A stretch of DNA of 64,000 nt, from the NCBI RefSeq assembly GCF_016864375.1, contig NZ_CP069354.1:1674001-1738000 (forward strand). Reading direction: 5' to 3'. Positions 36,489-47,641 of this stretch are shown here, piece after piece; the stretch's first letter is position 1, and every line of letters begins with the position of its first letter. The notes under the pieces are model-generated. The model searched no databases. It saw nothing but the letters and a program-made list of their open reading frames with translations, and was not told where the DNA came from. Source of the DNA: Microvirga sp. VF16. GTDB lineage: Bacteria; Pseudomonadota; Alphaproteobacteria; Rhizobiales; Beijerinckiaceae. The position numbers and the translations under genes are program-made.

Positions 36489-37325
36489 ATGACCATCGAC
36501 ATCCGGCAGGTATGCCATCCGGAAGCCGTCCGCCATTTCAACACGGCCGAATTGCGCCGTCACTTTCTGATCGAGAGCCTCTTCGTTCCCGGTGAGGTTA
36601 AGCTGACCTACAGTCATATCGACCGGTTGGTGGTCGGCGGTGCGGCTCCAACTTCGAGAGCGGTCAAACTGGAGTCGCACAAGCAGATTGGCTCGCCCAA
36701 TTTTCTGGACCGCCGCGAACTCGGCGTCGTTAATCTCGGCGGCCTGGGGCGCGTTCACACCGATGGCGAGGTCCATAATCTCGGGCCGCGCGATGCTCTA
36801 TATGTGGCCATGGGCACGAAGGAGGTCCGGTTCGAGAGCCGCGATGCAGATACCCCGGCGAAATTCTATCTCGTCAGCACGCCGGCTCATGCCCGTTTCG
36901 AGACGGTGAAAATCGGCCTCGAAAGAGCCCGGCGTGTCGATCTCGGTGACGCCACGAACGGCAATGTCCGCACGATCTTCCAGATGATCCATCCGGAGGT
37001 TTGCCGCTCGGCCCAGCTCGTCCTCGGCATGACGCAGCTCAAGCCCGGCAGCATGTGGAATACCATGCCGGCGCACGTGCATGACCGCCGCTCGGAGGTC
37101 TATGTCTATTTCGACATGCAGCCCGACACGCGTGTGTTCCATTTCATGGGCGAGCCCAACGAGACGAAGCACCTCGTCGTCGCCAACGAGCAGGCGATCC
37201 TGTCTCCCGGTTGGTCCATCCATTCCGGTGTCGGAACCAGCAATTACACGTTCGTCTGGGCCATGGGTGGCGACAATCAGGATTTCACTGATATGGACAT
37301 GGTGCCTATGGATGCATTGCGGTGA
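36489..37325 (+). CDS. kduI: 5-dehydro-4-deoxy-D-glucuronate isomerase
   Basis: This 278-residue cupin-fold enzyme interconverts 5-keto-4-deoxyuronate and 2,5-diketo-3-deoxygluconate in uronate breakdown. Zinc ligands are visible in MPAHVHDRRSEVYVYF and WSIHSG. The length equals that of E. coli KduI (278). It lies between the TRAP genes and kduD, which act before and after it in the pathway. Confidence 0.95.
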   Translation: MTIDIRQVCHPEAVRHFNTAELRRHFLIESLFVPGEVKLTYSHIDRLVVGGAAPTSRAVKLESHKQIGSPNFLDRRELGVVNLGGLGRVHTDGEVHNLGPRDALYVAMGTKEVRFESRDADTPAKFYLVSTPAHARFETVKIGLERARRVDLGDATNGNVRTIFQMIHPEVCRSAQLVLGMTQLKPGSMWNTMPAHVHDRRSEVYVYFDMQPDTRVFHFMGEPNETKHLVVANEQAILSPGWSIHSGVGTSNYTFVWAMGGDNQDFTDMDMVPMDALR

Positions 37326-37335
37326 GGAGCCAGGA

Positions 37336-38094
37336 ATGACGTTCTCGTTCGATCTGTCCGGCAAGAATGCGGTCGTCACTGGGGCCAACACCGGGCTCGG
37401 CCAGGCGATCGCTGGGGCATTGGCGCAAGCCGGAGCCTCCGTTGTCGGTGTTGGCCGCTCAAGCATGGATGAAACAGAGCGGCTGTGCCGCAAGGCCGGT
37501 GCTCGCTTTCACCCTGTCCAGGCCGATTTGTCGAGTCTCGAGCCCATCGAGCGCATCGTCGCTGAGGCCATATCGGCCTGCGGGCGCATCGACATTCTGG
37601 TTAACAATGCCGGGATCATCCGCCGTGCCGATGCCATCGACTTCACGGAGCAGGATTGGGACGACGTGATGAACGTCAATCTCAAATCCACCTTCTTCCT
37701 ATCTCAGGCCGTGGCGCGCAGGATGTTGACGGATGAGGGGGGCGGCAAGATCATCAACATCGCCTCGCTCCTGTCCTTCCAGGGTGGCATCCGCATTCCG
37801 TCCTACACAGCTAGCAAGAGCGGACTAGCCGGCCTCACGCGGCTGCTGGCCTGCGAATGGGCGGCCAAGGGCATCAACGTGAATGCCATCGCGCCCGGCT
37901 ACTTCGTGACCAACAACACCGAGGCGCTTCGCAACGACCCGAAACGGAGCAGCGAGATCTTGGGCAGGATTCCGGCAGGGCGCTGGGGCGAGCCGACCGA
38001 TCTCGGTGGCGCTGCCGTCTTCCTGGCATCATCTGCCGCAAACTACATCCACGGCATCGTTCTGCCCGTGGATGGCGGTTGGCTTGCCCGCTGA
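37336..38094 (+). CDS. kduD: 2-deoxy-D-gluconate 3-dehydrogenase / DKII reductase (SDR)
   Basis: This 252-residue short-chain dehydrogenase reduces 2,5-diketo-3-deoxygluconate to 2-keto-3-deoxygluconate. The cofactor motif TGANTGLG, the NNAG motif, the catalytic Ser region (NIASLLSFQGG) and YTASK are all present. The ATG at 37336 follows AGGA and begins the Rossmann fold properly; the longer in-frame sequence belongs to kduI in another frame. The gap to kduI is ten bases. Confidence 0.93.
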   Translation: MTFSFDLSGKNAVVTGANTGLGQAIAGALAQAGASVVGVGRSSMDETERLCRKAGARFHPVQADLSSLEPIERIVAEAISACGRIDILVNNAGIIRRADAIDFTEQDWDDVMNVNLKSTFFLSQAVARRMLTDEGGGKIINIASLLSFQGGIRIPSYTASKSGLAGLTRLLACEWAAKGINVNAIAPGYFVTNNTEALRNDPKRSSEILGRIPAGRWGEPTDLGGAAVFLASSAANYIHGIVLPVDGGWLAR

Positions 38095-38113
38095 CAATTT
38101 CTGGAGGAACCCT

Positions 38114-38464
38114 ATGAACCGAATTGACCAACCCTTCGCCTTCGACAGCGACGTCGAGTGGGAGCCCGCGGGCGAAGGTATCCACCGCAAGATCCTGACC
38201 TACAATGCGGAGGTGATGATGGTTCGCGTGGATTTTCAGGCGGGTGCCATCGGCACGCCTCACTCGCATCCGCACATCCAGTGTAGTCTTGTCGAGGCTG
38301 GTGTCTTTGACATCACCATTGCGGGGCGCACAGAGCGTCTCAAGCGGGGGGATAGCTTTCTCATCCCACCGAATGCAGTTCATGGTGCGGTCGCCATTGA
38401 AGCTGGCATGCTCCTCGACGTGTTCACGCCGATGCGAGAAGATTTCGTTGGCCTTAAGCCCTGA
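38114..38464 (+). CDS. KdgF-like cupin
   Basis: This 116-residue single-domain cupin resembles KdgF, which helps unsaturated uronate monomers ring-open to 5-keto-4-deoxyuronate. Cupin metal ligands are in GTPHSHPHIQ and the second motif is IPPNAVHGAV. The start has GGAGGAA upstream and lies 19 bases after kduD. With KduI and KduD it completes the route from unsaturated uronate to KDG. A polysaccharide lyase and the KDG kinase/aldolase are not in the window. Confidence 0.8.
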   Translation: MNRIDQPFAFDSDVEWEPAGEGIHRKILTYNAEVMMVRVDFQAGAIGTPHSHPHIQCSLVEAGVFDITIAGRTERLKRGDSFLIPPNAVHGAVAIEAGMLLDVFTPMREDFVGLKP

Positions 38465-38826
38465 AGCCGATCGACATTTTCCAATCGTTCAAGCCGCATC
38501 TCCCGATGCGGCTTGATTTGTTCATGCTTTGTGTGCCCTGGCTCTTATCTTATGTAATTGACGTTGCGTCATGGAGTGGGCGCGAGGCAGTCCTAAAAGC
38601 CTGCTTATTCTCGCCCATATGGCCCGATAGCCCGCATATTCATTTTGATGCTTTGTTTCATTTTCGACTGTGGCCGATAAAATTTGCTCCCGTCTCGGAA
38701 CTCCGGGTCTTGAAATGCGTTAAACGGGGTCGAATTCCATCTGAAGACGAACAAGGTAGCTTTTGGGACGTCGACACATGGGGATCCAGGCGCGAGTAAG
38801 CCTGGGACAGCGTAACGGGGGGCCTT
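38465..38826. other. Gap between the uronate operon and the HAMP-repeat kinase
   Basis: The first part holds a rho-independent terminator (38489-38520). Beyond it I see only a small dyad, TGACG-TTG-CGTCA at 38559-38571, and a moderately AT-rich stretch that should hold the promoter of the kinase. I find no gene here. Confidence 0.5.
38489..38520 (+). terminator. Rho-independent terminator of the uronate operon
   Basis: A 12-base-pair stem (38489-38500 with 38505-38516) has a four-base TCCC loop and is followed by a short T-rich tail. It lies 25 bases after the cupin stop. Confidence 0.8.
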
Positions 38827-41800
38827 ATGTCACAAGTCGAAACCGTCAATTCGCAGCTTGATCCCAAGCTGCTCCTCAAGACATTGCGCGCCTTTCGGAA
38901 AGGCGATTTCTCGATCCGCCTGCCATCGGATCTGACCGGCATCGACGGCGAGATTGCAGAAGCTTTCAACGACATCGCCGATTTGAATCAAGGCCTCGCG
39001 CAAGAACTTGAGCGCGTCGCCAAGGTCGTCGGCAAAGAGGGACGGATCGAGGAGCGCGGGCGTCTCGCCGGGGCGACCGGCTGCTGGAGTGAGTGCGTCG
39101 ATTCCGTTAATGCCATGATCGGCGATATCGTACAGCCGACTGTCGAAGTCGCACGGGTCATCGGCGCTGTCGCGAAAGGCGACTTGAGCCAGACGATCGA
39201 TCTCGCGACGGATGGTCGCCCGCTCCGGGGCGAGTTCCTGCGCATCGGCAAAGTGGTCAACACCATGGTCGGGCAGCTCGGAAGCTTTGCCTCGGAGGTA
39301 ACCCGCGTGGCCCGCGAAGTGGGCTCGGAAGGTAAGCTTGGTGGACAAGCGAAGGTCAAAGGTGTTGCCGGCACTTGGAAGGACCTGACCGAGAACGTAA
39401 ACCTGATGGCGGCGAACCTCACCGATCAGGTGCGTAACATCGCCGAGGTCACGACCGCGGTCGCGAACGGCGATTTGTCGAAGAAGATCACCGTCGATGT
39501 GAAAGGCGAGATTCTGGAGCTGAAGGACACCATCAACACGATGGTCGATCAGCTGAACTCCTTCGCCTCGGAAGTGACGCGTGTGGCGAAGGAAGTCGGC
39601 TCGGAAGGCAAGCTGGGTGGGCAGGCTCAGGTGCGCGGCGTCGGCGGCGTCTGGAAGGACCTGACCGAGAACGTAAACATGATGGCGGCGAACCTCACCG
39701 GTCAGGTGCGCAATATCGCGGAAGTGACCACGGCCGTCGCACGGGGCGACCTCTCTAAGAAGATTACCGTCGATGTGAAGGGCGAGATCCTGGCTCTCAA
39801 GTCCACCATCAACACGATGGTCGATCAGCTCAATTCTTTCGCCTCGGAAGTGACCCGCGTCGCAAAAGAGGTGGGATCGGAAGGGAAGCTGGGTGGTCAG
39901 GCACAGGTCGAAGGTGTCGGCGGTGTTTGGCGTGATCTGACTGAGAACGTGAACATGATGGGCTCGAACCTCACCGCGCAGGTTCGTAACATTGCGGAGG
40001 TGACGACTGCGGTCGCGAATGGCGATTTGTCCAAAAAAATCACCGTCGAAGTCCGCGGCGAGATTCTGGAACTGAAGAACACCATCAACACGATGGTGGA
40101 CCAGCTGAACTCCTTCGCCTCCGAGGTGACGCGTGTTGCTAAGGAAGTCGGATCGGAAGGCAAGCTTGGTGGCCAGGCGCAGGTTCGTGGCGTCGCCGGC
40201 ACTTGGAAGGACCTGACCGACAACGTGAACCTGATGGCGGCGAACCTCACCGGCCAGGTGCGTAACATCGCCGAGGTCACGACCGCGGTTGCGAACGGCG
40301 ACCTGTCGAAGAAAATCACCGTGGAGGTACGAGGCGAGATCCTGGAACTCAAGTCCACAATTAATACGATGGTCGATCAGCTCAACTCCTTCGCGGGCGA
40401 GGTGACGCGTGTGGCGAAGGAAGTGGGTTCGGAAGGCAAGCTCGGTGGTCAAGCCCGGGTTGAAGGCGTTGCCGGCACCTGGAAGGACCTGACCGACAAC
40501 GTGAACCTGATGGCGGCGAACCTCACCGGTCAGGTGCGTAACATCGCCGAGGTCACGACCGCGGTTGCGAATGGCGATTTGTCGAAGAAGATCACCGTGG
40601 ATGTGCGCGGTGAAATCCTGGAGCTGAAATCGACCATCAACACCATGGTGGACCAGCTGAACTCCTTCGCCGGCGAAGTGACGCGTGTGGCGCGTGAGGT
40701 GGGCACGGAAGGAAAGTTGGGTGGTCAGGCCCAGGTTCGCGGTGTCGGCGGTGTGTGGAAAGACCTCACCGACAATGTGAACATGATGGCGGCCAATCTG
40801 ACCGGCCAGGTGCGTAACATCGCGGAAGTCACGACTGCTGTGGCTAATGGCGACCTTTCCAAGAAAATCACTGTCGCGGTCGAGGGTGAAATCCTTGAGC
40901 TGAAATCCACGATCAATACCATGGTGGATCAGCTCAATTCGTTCGCCGGCGAGGTGACCCGTGTGGCCCGCGAAGTGGGTACCGAAGGTAAACTTGGTGG
41001 ACAGGCCCAGGTGCGCGGCGTCGGTGGCGTCTGGAAGGATCTCACCGATAACGTGAACATGATGGCCGCCAATCTCACCGGCCAAGTTCGTAACATCGCG
41101 GAGGTGACCACTGCGGTCGCGAACGGGGATCTCTCGAAGAAGATCACCGTAGATGTGCGCGGCGAAATTCTGGAGCTGAAATCGACCATCAATACCATGG
41201 TGGACCAGCTGAACTCTTTTGCCTCGGAAGTGACACGTGTGGCCCGCGAAGTGGGCATCGAAGGCAAGCTTGGTGGCCAAGCGCAGGTTCGTGGCGTCGC
41301 CGGCACCTGGAAGGACCTGACCGACAATGTGAATATGATGGCGAACAACCTCACCGGTCAGGTGCGGGGCATCGCCAGCGTCGTGACCGCGGTCGCCGAA
41401 GGCGATCTCAAGCGTAAGCTGATTGTGGACGCAAAGGGCGAGATCGCAGCCCTCGCCGAAACCATCAATGAAATGATCGACACTCTGGCGACCTTTGCCG
41501 ATCAGGTGACGAACGTCGCTCGCGAAGTGGGCGTCGAAGGCAAGCTCGGTGGACAGGCGAGGGTGCCGGGTGCTGCCGGCCTGTGGCGCGACCTCACGGA
41601 CAATGTGAACCAACTTGCCGCCAATCTGACTACCCAGGTGCGAGCCATTGCCGACGTGGCCACCGCCGTGACCAAGGGCGATCTGACACGATCGATTTCG
41701 GTGGAAGCCTCGGGCGAGCTGGCCTCGCTCAAGGACAATGTCAACGAGATGATTCGCAACCTGCGCGATACGACGCTCAAAAATGCGGAGCAGGATTGGC

Positions 41801-44676
41801 TGAAAACCAACCTTGCCAAGTTCACCCGCATGCTGCAGGGCGAGCGCGATCTCACCACTGTGTCGAACATGATCCTGTCGGAGATCGCGCCTCTCGTGAA
41901 TGCGCAGCAGGGTGTGTTCTATACCGCCGAACGCGACGGCAGCGAGCCCGTGCTGGAGATGGTAGCCTCCTATGCCTTCACGGAAAGAAAGCATCTCAAC
42001 AACCGCTTCCGTCTCCGCGAAGGCTTGGTTGGCCAAGTCGCATACGAGAAGAAGCGGATCCTACTCACCAATGTACCGGGCGACTACATTACCATCAGTT
42101 CGGCTCTCGGCGAGGCCTCGCCGCTCAATATCATCGTGCTGCCCGTCCTATTCGAACAGGAAGTGAAGGCGGTGATCGAGCTTGCCTCGTTCAGCCGGTT
42201 TTCGGAAACACATCAATCCTTCCTCGAGCAGCTCACCGAGTCGATCGGTATCGTCCTGAATACGATAGCGGCAAACATGCGGACAGAGGGCCTGCTGAAG
42301 CAATCCCAGCTTCTGACAACCGAGCTGCAGAGCCAGCAGGAGGAGTTGAGAAACACCAACGACCGGCTGGAGCAGCAAGCTGCAACGCTACGTCAGTCGG
42401 AAGAGCTCCTGCGGCAGCAGCAGGAAGCGCTGCAGAAGACGAACGAGGAGCTTGAGGACAAGGCGCGACTGCTTGAGCTCCAGAAGAGGGAAGTCGAGGC
42501 GAAGAACCAGGAGGTCTCTATCGCCAAGACGGCCCTAGAGGAAAAAGCCGAGCAGCTCTCGCTGACATCGCGCTACAAGTCGCAGTTCCTGGCCAATATG
42601 AGCCACGAGCTGAGGACACCGCTGAACTCGCTCCTTATTCTCTCGAAGCTGCTAACCGAGAATTCAGACGGTAATCTGACCGACAAGCAGAGGGAGTTCG
42701 CCAAGACGATCCACGCGGCAGGTTCAGATCTTCTCTCGCTTATCAATGATATTCTAGACCTGTCGAAGATCGAGTCCGGAACAGTTAGCCTGGAAGTATC
42801 GAGTGTCGGATTCAAGGATCTCGTCGAAAATATGGAGAGAACCTTCCGCCAGGTTGCGGAAGAGAGAAAGCTCGAGTTCCATGTGGAGGTCGATCCGAAA
42901 CTGCCACCGGCAATCAGGACGGATTCGAAGCGCTTGCAGCAGGTGCTTCGCAACTTGCTGTCTAACGCTTTCAAATTCACGGAGCGTGGGGGGGTCACGT
43001 TGCAGATCGGCTCGGCTGAGGGAACGCCGCTGCGAGCCGGCAGCCAGTGGATCGCCATGTCGGTGACCGACACTGGCATTGGCATTCCGGAAGAGAAGCA
43101 ACGCATCATATTCGAGGCCTTCCAGCAAGCGGACGGGACGACGAGCCGGAAATATGGCGGCACAGGTCTCGGCCTATCGATCAGCCGTGAAATCGCCCGG
43201 CTGCTCGGTGGTGAGATCGTGGTGTCAAGCACGCCGGGAAGCGGTTCGACTTTCACCATCTTCGTCCCGGTCGAGCCGCCGGCCAGCCATGGCATCGCAG
43301 GATCGGGAACCCTTGCGAAGCCAAATGGCGATGGTGCGGGACAGTATGCCGGCTCCGACGACTCGACAGGGTCGATGATCCGTCAGCCGTCCGCCGCAAT
43401 GGCGCTGTCGGCTTCACTCGATGATCGCCATGCGATCACGAGCGGTGACCGGGTCGTTCTCATCATCGAGGATGACGCCATGTTCGCATCGGTGCTGCTT
43501 GAGCTTGCTCGAGAGGAAGGCTTCAGGGGATTGATCGCCATGGACGGTGCCTCGGCGCTCGCCCTCGCACATCGCTACAAGCCGCATGCTGTCACTCTCG
43601 ATATCGGACTTCCCGATATGGACGGCTGGGCGCTCCTCGATCTTTTGAAGCATGACCCGAGAACCCGGCATGTGCCAATCCACGTGATCTCAGTCGATGA
43701 CCAGAAGAAGCGCGGTCTCAAGGCTGGCGCCTTCGGCTTCTTGGAGAAGCCAGTCGACCGGGAGGCGCTCATGGGAGCGCTCAACCGCACGAAGGAGTTC
43801 ATCGATCGACCTGTGAAGAAGCTTCTTCTCGTGGAAGATGACGACAACCAGCGCATGAGCTTGTCAGAACTCATGAAGAGCGAACAGGTTGATGTTACGG
43901 CAGTCGGGACGGCTGAGAGTGCATTGGAGGTTATTCAAGTCCGCCAATTCGATTGCGCCGTCATCGATCTCGGCCTGCCGGATCTCCCCGGGACAGAACT
44001 CATTGAACGCATCCGCAAGATCAAAGGCAGTGAGGAACTGCCAATCGTCATCTATACGGGTCAGGACCTGACAAAGGCCGAGGAGCGTAGGCTACAAGGC
44101 ATCGCCGCGACGCTCATCGTCAAAGGCGAGGGTTCATCCGAGCGCCTCCTCAATGATACGGCTCTGTTCCTGCACCGGACGATCAGTGCTCTTCCCGAGG
44201 AGAAACACATCATTGTCGAGAGGCCAGCCGATGGATCCCTCGAAGGGCGGAAGGTGCTGATTGTCGACGACGATATGCGCAACATCTTTTCACTGACCAG
44301 CGCACTGGAACAGCATGGGATTTCGGTTCTCTTTGCTGAAAATGGCTTGGAAGGCATTGAGATGCTGAAAGCCAATCCGGATGTCGATGTCGCCTTGGTC
44401 GATATCATGATGCCGGAGATGGACGGCTATGAGACCATGCGGGAAATCAGGAACATTCCGCGTTACCGTGAGCTCCCTCTGGTGGCGGTCACGGCGAAGG
44501 CCATGAAGGGGGATCGCGAGAAGTGCCTTGAGGCGGGAGCGACCGATTATGTGTCGAAGCCCGTCGACATCGATCAACTTCTTGCGGTCTTGCGCGTTCA
44601 ACTCAGTCGAAGCACATATAATCCGGATGGGCACGTGGTTCCCAATGGTGCGGCAGAGACCGGGCTAAACTCATGA
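38827..44676 (+). CDS. Giant soluble hybrid histidine kinase: HAMP array, GAF, kinase, three receivers
   Basis: This 1949-residue protein has no signal peptide or membrane helix. A short N-terminal region is followed by ten HAMP-type repeats (about residues 90-980), nine of which are 92-residue units. A GAF domain follows (about 1010-1150), then a coiled coil rich in Gln/Glu, the HisKA domain with phospho-His H1260 in [12 protein letters not shown], an HATPase ([23 protein letters not shown]) and three receiver domains with phospho-Asp D1592, D1714 and D1859. The layout resembles the fungal Nik1/Os-1 group and related bacterial kinases, in which alternating HAMP units relay osmotic or other stress signals. 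The ATG follows a GGGGGG site and the stop overlaps the next gene by four bases. Confidence 0.92.
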   Translation: MSQVETVNSQLDPKLLLKTLRAFRKGDFSIRLPSDLTGIDGEIAEAFNDIADLNQGLAQELERVAKVVGKEGRIEERGRLAGATGCWSECVDSVNAMIGDIVQPTVEVARVIGAVAKGDLSQTIDLATDGRPLRGEFLRIGKVVNTMVGQLGSFASEVTRVAREVGSEGKLGGQAKVKGVAGTWKDLTENVNLMAANLTDQVRNIAEVTTAVANGDLSKKITVDVKGEILELKDTINTMVDQLNSFASEVTRVAKEVGSEGKLGGQAQVRGVGGVWKDLTENVNMMAANLTGQVRNIAEVTTAVARGDLSKKITVDVKGEILALKSTINTMVDQLNSFASEVTRVAKEVGSEGKLGGQAQVEGVGGVWRDLTENVNMMGSNLTAQVRNIAEVTTAVANGDLSKKITVEVRGEILELKNTINTMVDQLNSFASEVTRVAKEVGSEGKLGGQAQVRGVAGTWKDLTDNVNLMAANLTGQVRNIAEVTTAVANGDLSKKITVEVRGEILELKSTINTMVDQLNSFAGEVTRVAKEVGSEGKLGGQARVEGVAGTWKDLTDNVNLMAANLTGQVRNIAEVTTAVANGDLSKKITVDVRGEILELKSTINTMVDQLNSFAGEVTRVAREVGTEGKLGGQAQVRGVGGVWKDLTDNVNMMAANLTGQVRNIAEVTTAVANGDLSKKITVAVEGEILELKSTINTMVDQLNSFAGEVTRVAREVGTEGKLGGQAQVRGVGGVWKDLTDNVNMMAANLTGQVRNIAEVTTAVANGDLSKKITVDVRGEILELKSTINTMVDQLNSFASEVTRVAREVGIEGKLGGQAQVRGVAGTWKDLTDNVNMMANNLTGQVRGIASVVTAVAEGDLKRKLIVDAKGEIAALAETINEMIDTLATFADQVTNVAREVGVEGKLGGQARVPGAAGLWRDLTDNVNQLAANLTTQVRAIADVATAVTKGDLTRSISVEASGELASLKDNVNEMIRNLRDTTLKNAEQDWLKTNLAKFTRMLQGERDLTTVSNMILSEIAPLVNAQQGVFYTAERDGSEPVLEMVASYAFTERKHLNNRFRLREGLVGQVAYEKKRILLTNVPGDYITISSALGEASPLNIIVLPVLFEQEVKAVIELASFSRFSETHQSFLEQLTESIGIVLNTIAANMRTEGLLKQSQLLTTELQSQQEELRNTNDRLEQQAATLRQSEELLRQQQEALQKTNEELEDKARLLELQKREVEAKNQEVSIAKTALEEKAEQLSLTSRYKSQFLANMSHELRTPLNSLLILSKLLTENSDGNLTDKQREFAKTIHAAGSDLLSLINDILDLSKIESGTVSLEVSSVGFKDLVENMERTFRQVAEERKLEFHVEVDPKLPPAIRTDSKRLQQVLRNLLSNAFKFTERGGVTLQIGSAEGTPLRAGSQWIAMSVTDTGIGIPEEKQRIIFEAFQQADGTTSRKYGGTGLGLSISREIARLLGGEIVVSSTPGSGSTFTIFVPVEPPASHGIAGSGTLAKPNGDGAGQYAGSDDSTGSMIRQPSAAMALSASLDDRHAITSGDRVVLIIEDDAMFASVLLELAREEGFRGLIAMDGASALALAHRYKPHAVTLDIGLPDMDGWALLDLLKHDPRTRHVPIHVISVDDQKKRGLKAGAFGFLEKPVDREALMGALNRTKEFIDRPVKKLLLVEDDDNQRMSLSELMKSEQVDVTAVGTAESALEVIQVRQFDCAVIDLGLPDLPGTELIERIRKIKGSEELPIVIYTGQDLTKAEERRLQGIAATLIVKGEGSSERLLNDTALFLHRTISALPEEKHIIVERPADGSLEGRKVLIVDDDMRNIFSLTSALEQHGISVLFAENGLEGIEMLKANPDVDVALVDIMMPEMDGYETMREIRNIPRYRELPLVAVTAKAMKGDREKCLEAGATDYVSKPVDIDQLLAVLRVQLSRSTYNPDGHVVPNGAAETGLNS
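39331..41814 (+). repeat. Nine in-frame 276-base tandem repeats (HAMP array)
   Basis: The GKLGGQA motif recurs nine times between 39331 and 41539 with a spacing of exactly 276 bases (92 codons). The seven [11 protein letters not shown] linkers are identical in protein, and much DNA between neighbours is near-identical. A degenerate copy ([10 protein letters not shown]) lies upstream at about 39030 with a five-residue insertion. The last two units are more diverged ([22 protein letters not shown]). Confidence 0.93.
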
Positions 44677-46781
44677 CGGACGATCTGAGGCAAGGCGAAG
44701 CGGGCCTGAACTTGGATGATTTTCATCTGGTCTCGGCCCGCCCGCTGGCGGATCCGATCCCCGCCAAGATATTGGTGGTCGATGACGACCCGAGAAACCT
44801 TGTAGCCGTCGAGGAGGTGCTCCGGTCTCCCGGTGTGGAGATCGTGACCGCCGATTCCGGTGAGAGCGCTTTGCGCCATGTTTTGAAGGATGACTTCGCC
44901 GTCATTCTTCTCGATGTACAAATGCCGCGCCTCGACGGGTACGAGGTTGCCAGCCTGATCAGGAACCGGCCGCGTTCCTCGCGAGTGCCGATACTGTTTC
45001 TGACCGCCTTCAACAAGGACGACATGCATGTCTTCAAGGGGTATTCGGCCGGTGCCGTCGACTATGTCTTCAAACCCATCGAGCCCTTGATCCTCAGATC
45101 CAAGGTCGACATTTTCGTCGATCTTTATCGCAAGACGGAGGAGATCCGCCGGCAGGCGGAGCAGGAGCGCCGCTTGTTGATGGACAACCTTCATGTCCGA
45201 AGCGAGAAGCTGAAAGCCGAGCAAGCCCTGCGCCGCCGCGAGGAGCATCAGTCGATCATCCTCCAGTCGTTGCCGATTGCATTGTACACGGCGTCCGTTG
45301 AGGAGGATCATCGGCAGCTTCATTTTACCAATGAGAGTATCGAACGCATTACAGGTTTCCGGCCGGGAGCTTTCCTCGAGCGTCCCGATTTCTGGTCGTC
45401 TCGGATCAACCTGGACGATAGGGAACGCGTGCTGCTCCAGCTGAGGCGGTTGGAGGAAGAGGGATCCGTCAATCTCGAGTATCGCTGGCGGTGCGCCGAT
45501 GGCGTTGAAAGACATTTCCTCGATCAGACGGTTCTCATGAGAGATGAAGACGGCCGCCCACGCGAATTCTTCGGGATGTGGTTCGATATCACCGAGAGCA
45601 AACAGATGGAGCAGAACCTGCTCCATGCCAGCAAGCTTGAAGCTGTCGGGCGCCTGACCGGCGGAATTGCCCACGATTTCAACAATATGCTGAGCGTCGT
45701 CATCGGCAATCTCGATCTCCTGAAGAAGTCCATTCAAGGGAATGAGAAGGCCGAGCGGCGGGTACGGATGGCGTTGGAGAGCGCTCAGCACTGTGCCGAT
45801 CTCACCTATCGACTGCTGACTTTCTCACGACGCCAGGCATTGCAGGTATCAACGATCGACGTGACGAGCGTGATGCCGAGCCTGCTGGAACTGATGCGCA
45901 GAACGCTTGGCGAGCATATCAATGCGAGCTTGCAGTCAAGCGACAATATATGGCCAATTCAAGTTGACCGTGCGCAGTTTGAAGCAGCTCTTCTGAACCT
46001 CGCAGTCAATGCGCGCGATGCGATGCCCGATGGCGGCGATCTGACGATCAGTCTCGAAAACCAATTTATTGAGGAGGGACGATCCGCACCCAGCGGAGAA
46101 TTCGTCGTGATCTCCGTGACCGATACCGGGATCGGCATGGCGCCTGAGGTGCTGGAGAAGGTTTTCGAACCCTTCTTCACCACCAAGGAAAGTGGAAAAG
46201 GTACCGGCTTGGGACTTAGCATGGTCTATGGTTTTGTTCAGCAATGCCATGGCCATGTGGAGGTCGAGAGCGTGCCGAACGTGGGTACGACGATCCGTAT
46301 TTTCCTGCCCCGCTCCTATGAAGCTGCAGAAAGTGCTTCCGAGAATCAATCAGCCGTTGCTCATCCCTTCGGAGAAGGGCACACGGTGCTTGTCGTTGAG
46401 GACAATCCAGCCGTTCGCCAGGTGGCGCTCTCCACCCTTCATTCCCTCGGCTTCAAGGTGCTGGAAGCCGAGACAGGCGATGAGGCCGCTGAACTCCTGA
46501 AGACGAGGAATGATATCAATCTTGTTCTCTCCGACGTGAGAATGCCCGGAGAGCTCAGCGGTGTCGACTTGGCTCGTCTCATTCAACACGAGCGACCGGA
46601 AATTCAAGTTCTCCTGACCACCGGTTATTTCGATGGGGAAGGTAAGCTCGAAGATCTCAATCTTCTCTACAAGCCATATCGCGCAACGGATCTTGCAGAA
46701 AGGATCCAGTCCCTGATGAAGCTTCCGAGATCCGTGGAATTTGAGAACACGGCGACGCACCGGACCGCGGCCGTTGCATAG
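44673..46781 (+). CDS. REC-PAS-histidine kinase-REC hybrid protein
   Basis: This 702-residue cytoplasmic protein starts with a receiver domain (phospho-Asp D81 in [12 protein letters not shown]). A short coiled coil leads to a PAS domain (about residues 205-310), a HisKA with H334 in [10 protein letters not shown], an HATPase ([25 protein letters not shown]) and a final receiver with D621 ([10 protein letters not shown]). The kinase is of the HWE-unlike FixL/NtrB-like HDFNN type. The start overlaps the giant kinase's stop by four bases, so the products are probably made together and the N-terminal receiver may accept phosphate from it. Confidence 0.9.
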   Translation: MTDDLRQGEAGLNLDDFHLVSARPLADPIPAKILVVDDDPRNLVAVEEVLRSPGVEIVTADSGESALRHVLKDDFAVILLDVQMPRLDGYEVASLIRNRPRSSRVPILFLTAFNKDDMHVFKGYSAGAVDYVFKPIEPLILRSKVDIFVDLYRKTEEIRRQAEQERRLLMDNLHVRSEKLKAEQALRRREEHQSIILQSLPIALYTASVEEDHRQLHFTNESIERITGFRPGAFLERPDFWSSRINLDDRERVLLQLRRLEEEGSVNLEYRWRCADGVERHFLDQTVLMRDEDGRPREFFGMWFDITESKQMEQNLLHASKLEAVGRLTGGIAHDFNNMLSVVIGNLDLLKKSIQGNEKAERRVRMALESAQHCADLTYRLLTFSRRQALQVSTIDVTSVMPSLLELMRRTLGEHINASLQSSDNIWPIQVDRAQFEAALLNLAVNARDAMPDGGDLTISLENQFIEEGRSAPSGEFVVISVTDTGIGMAPEVLEKVFEPFFTTKESGKGTGLGLSMVYGFVQQCHGHVEVESVPNVGTTIRIFLPRSYEAAESASENQSAVAHPFGEGHTVLVVEDNPAVRQVALSTLHSLGFKVLEAETGDEAAELLKTRNDINLVLSDVRMPGELSGVDLARLIQHERPEIQVLLTTGYFDGEGKLEDLNLLYKPYRATDLAERIQSLMKLPRSVEFENTATHRTAAVA

Positions 46782-46821
46782 CCTCTCTGCAATATTGTGT
46801 GGAAAGGGGCATCGGGTTTCG

Positions 46822-46850
46822 AATGACCGGGATTTTAGATCTCGGTCATT
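46822..46850. terminator. Hairpin after the two-kinase operon
   Basis: AATGACCG at 46822-46829 pairs with 46843-46850 around a 13-base loop. It begins 40 bases after the kinase stop. No T-run follows on the plus strand, so it is only a probable terminator. Confidence 0.45.
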
Positions 46851-46992
46851 ATCAATCTCAGAGTGGAACTCTCTTACTCTCTCACGATATGTCAAGAAGC
46901 GACATTAGAGATGATTCTACTCTCATGGAATCATCTCCTTCGCTTTGTCGCATTTCTTGGGAGTGAACCAGATCGACTTCGCCAAGAATGAT

Positions 46993-47223
46993 CTAGAGAT
47001 CAGCGCAGAGACTATCCCTGCCATCGCACCAGGCGGTATAGAAGTCGCCAGTGCGATCCAGAACGAAAACAGTCGGCTTACTCGACATGGCCGACCAGCA
47101 GGCTGATTCGACGGCGAATTTCAAAGCCTTTGCACGAAAATGGAACGAGCCGAGATCCCGGCCGAATTGAGAAACCGTCCAACGATTATGCTTGAAAGTA
47201 ACGCAGTACGCTCCGTGGGGCAT
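46993..47223 (-). CDS. Small DUF2188-like protein
   Basis: This 76-residue protein (ATG at 47223) reads like the DUF2188 group: a Trp-Val motif (NRWTVSQFGRDLGSFHF), an Ala-rich helix (KALKFAVESACWSA) and a final strand (PTVFVLDRTGDFYTAW). A strong GGGAGG site lies about six bases before the ATG, which is why I prefer it over the upstream in-frame start at 47295. It stands alone between the kinase operon and the truncated dehydrogenase. Function is unknown. Confidence 0.55.
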   Translation of the reverse strand: MPHGAYCVTFKHNRWTVSQFGRDLGSFHFRAKALKFAVESACWSAMSSKPTVFVLDRTGDFYTAWCDGRDSLCADL

Positions 47224-47347
47224 GAAGCACCTCCCAAGTAGCTTTTCTGGCAAATCACAGCTGCAGTTGCTAACCATCCTAAAGGGAGAAGGCAACCACG
47301 AATGACGATTTATGGTTCAAGGATTAAGGATCGGTTTCACGGTTGAT

Positions 47348-47617
47348 TCAGAGTGACGCCGTAACGCCGCCATCCACATAGAGGATCTGTCCATTGACGA
47401 AGTTCGAGTCATCTGAGGCAAGAAAAATCGCTGCTCCAATTGGGTCCTCTATCTCGCCCCAGCGCCGTGATGGGGTTCGCGCAATCAGCCAGTCCGAGAA
47501 CGTCGTGTCATGGACAAGGGCTCGATTGAGTTCCGTCTTGAAGTAGCCAGGTCCGATGCCATTGACCTGAAGACCGCACTTACCCCAGTCGATCGCCATG
47601 CCTTCCTTGATCTCCAT
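47348..47617 (-). pseudogene. C-terminal remnant of a short-chain dehydrogenase (gluconate 5-dehydrogenase-like)
   Basis: The frame encodes only the last part of an SDR: AIDWGKCGLQVNGIGPGYFKTEL, then RTPSRRWGEIEDPIGAAIFLASD and GQILYVDGG. The Rossmann TGxxxGxG, the NNAG and the YxxxK active site are all missing. Reading upstream in the same frame gives eight unrelated-looking codons and then the stop of the FAD dehydrogenase gene at 47642-47644. A full protein would need about 165 more residues. It is therefore a deletion remnant joined directly to its neighbour, not a working enzyme. Confidence 0.8.
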
Positions 47618-47641
47618 CGGATTCCGGAGCCAAAGTCGCTC

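Noticed and set aside
39331..41814. Tandem repeats considered as a CRISPR-like or satellite array
   Set aside because: The 276-base units are in frame and encode HAMP domains without spacers, so they are protein repeats.
38830..42036. A 1068-codon open frame on the minus strand opposite the HAMP array
   Set aside because: It exists because the repeated, GC-rich plus-strand gene lacks stops in this antisense frame. It has the same 92-residue periodicity as the real gene and no family resemblance or ribosome-binding site.
44598..45791. A 397-codon antisense frame across the kinase genes
   Set aside because: The plus strand carries receiver and kinase motifs throughout; this is a shadow frame.
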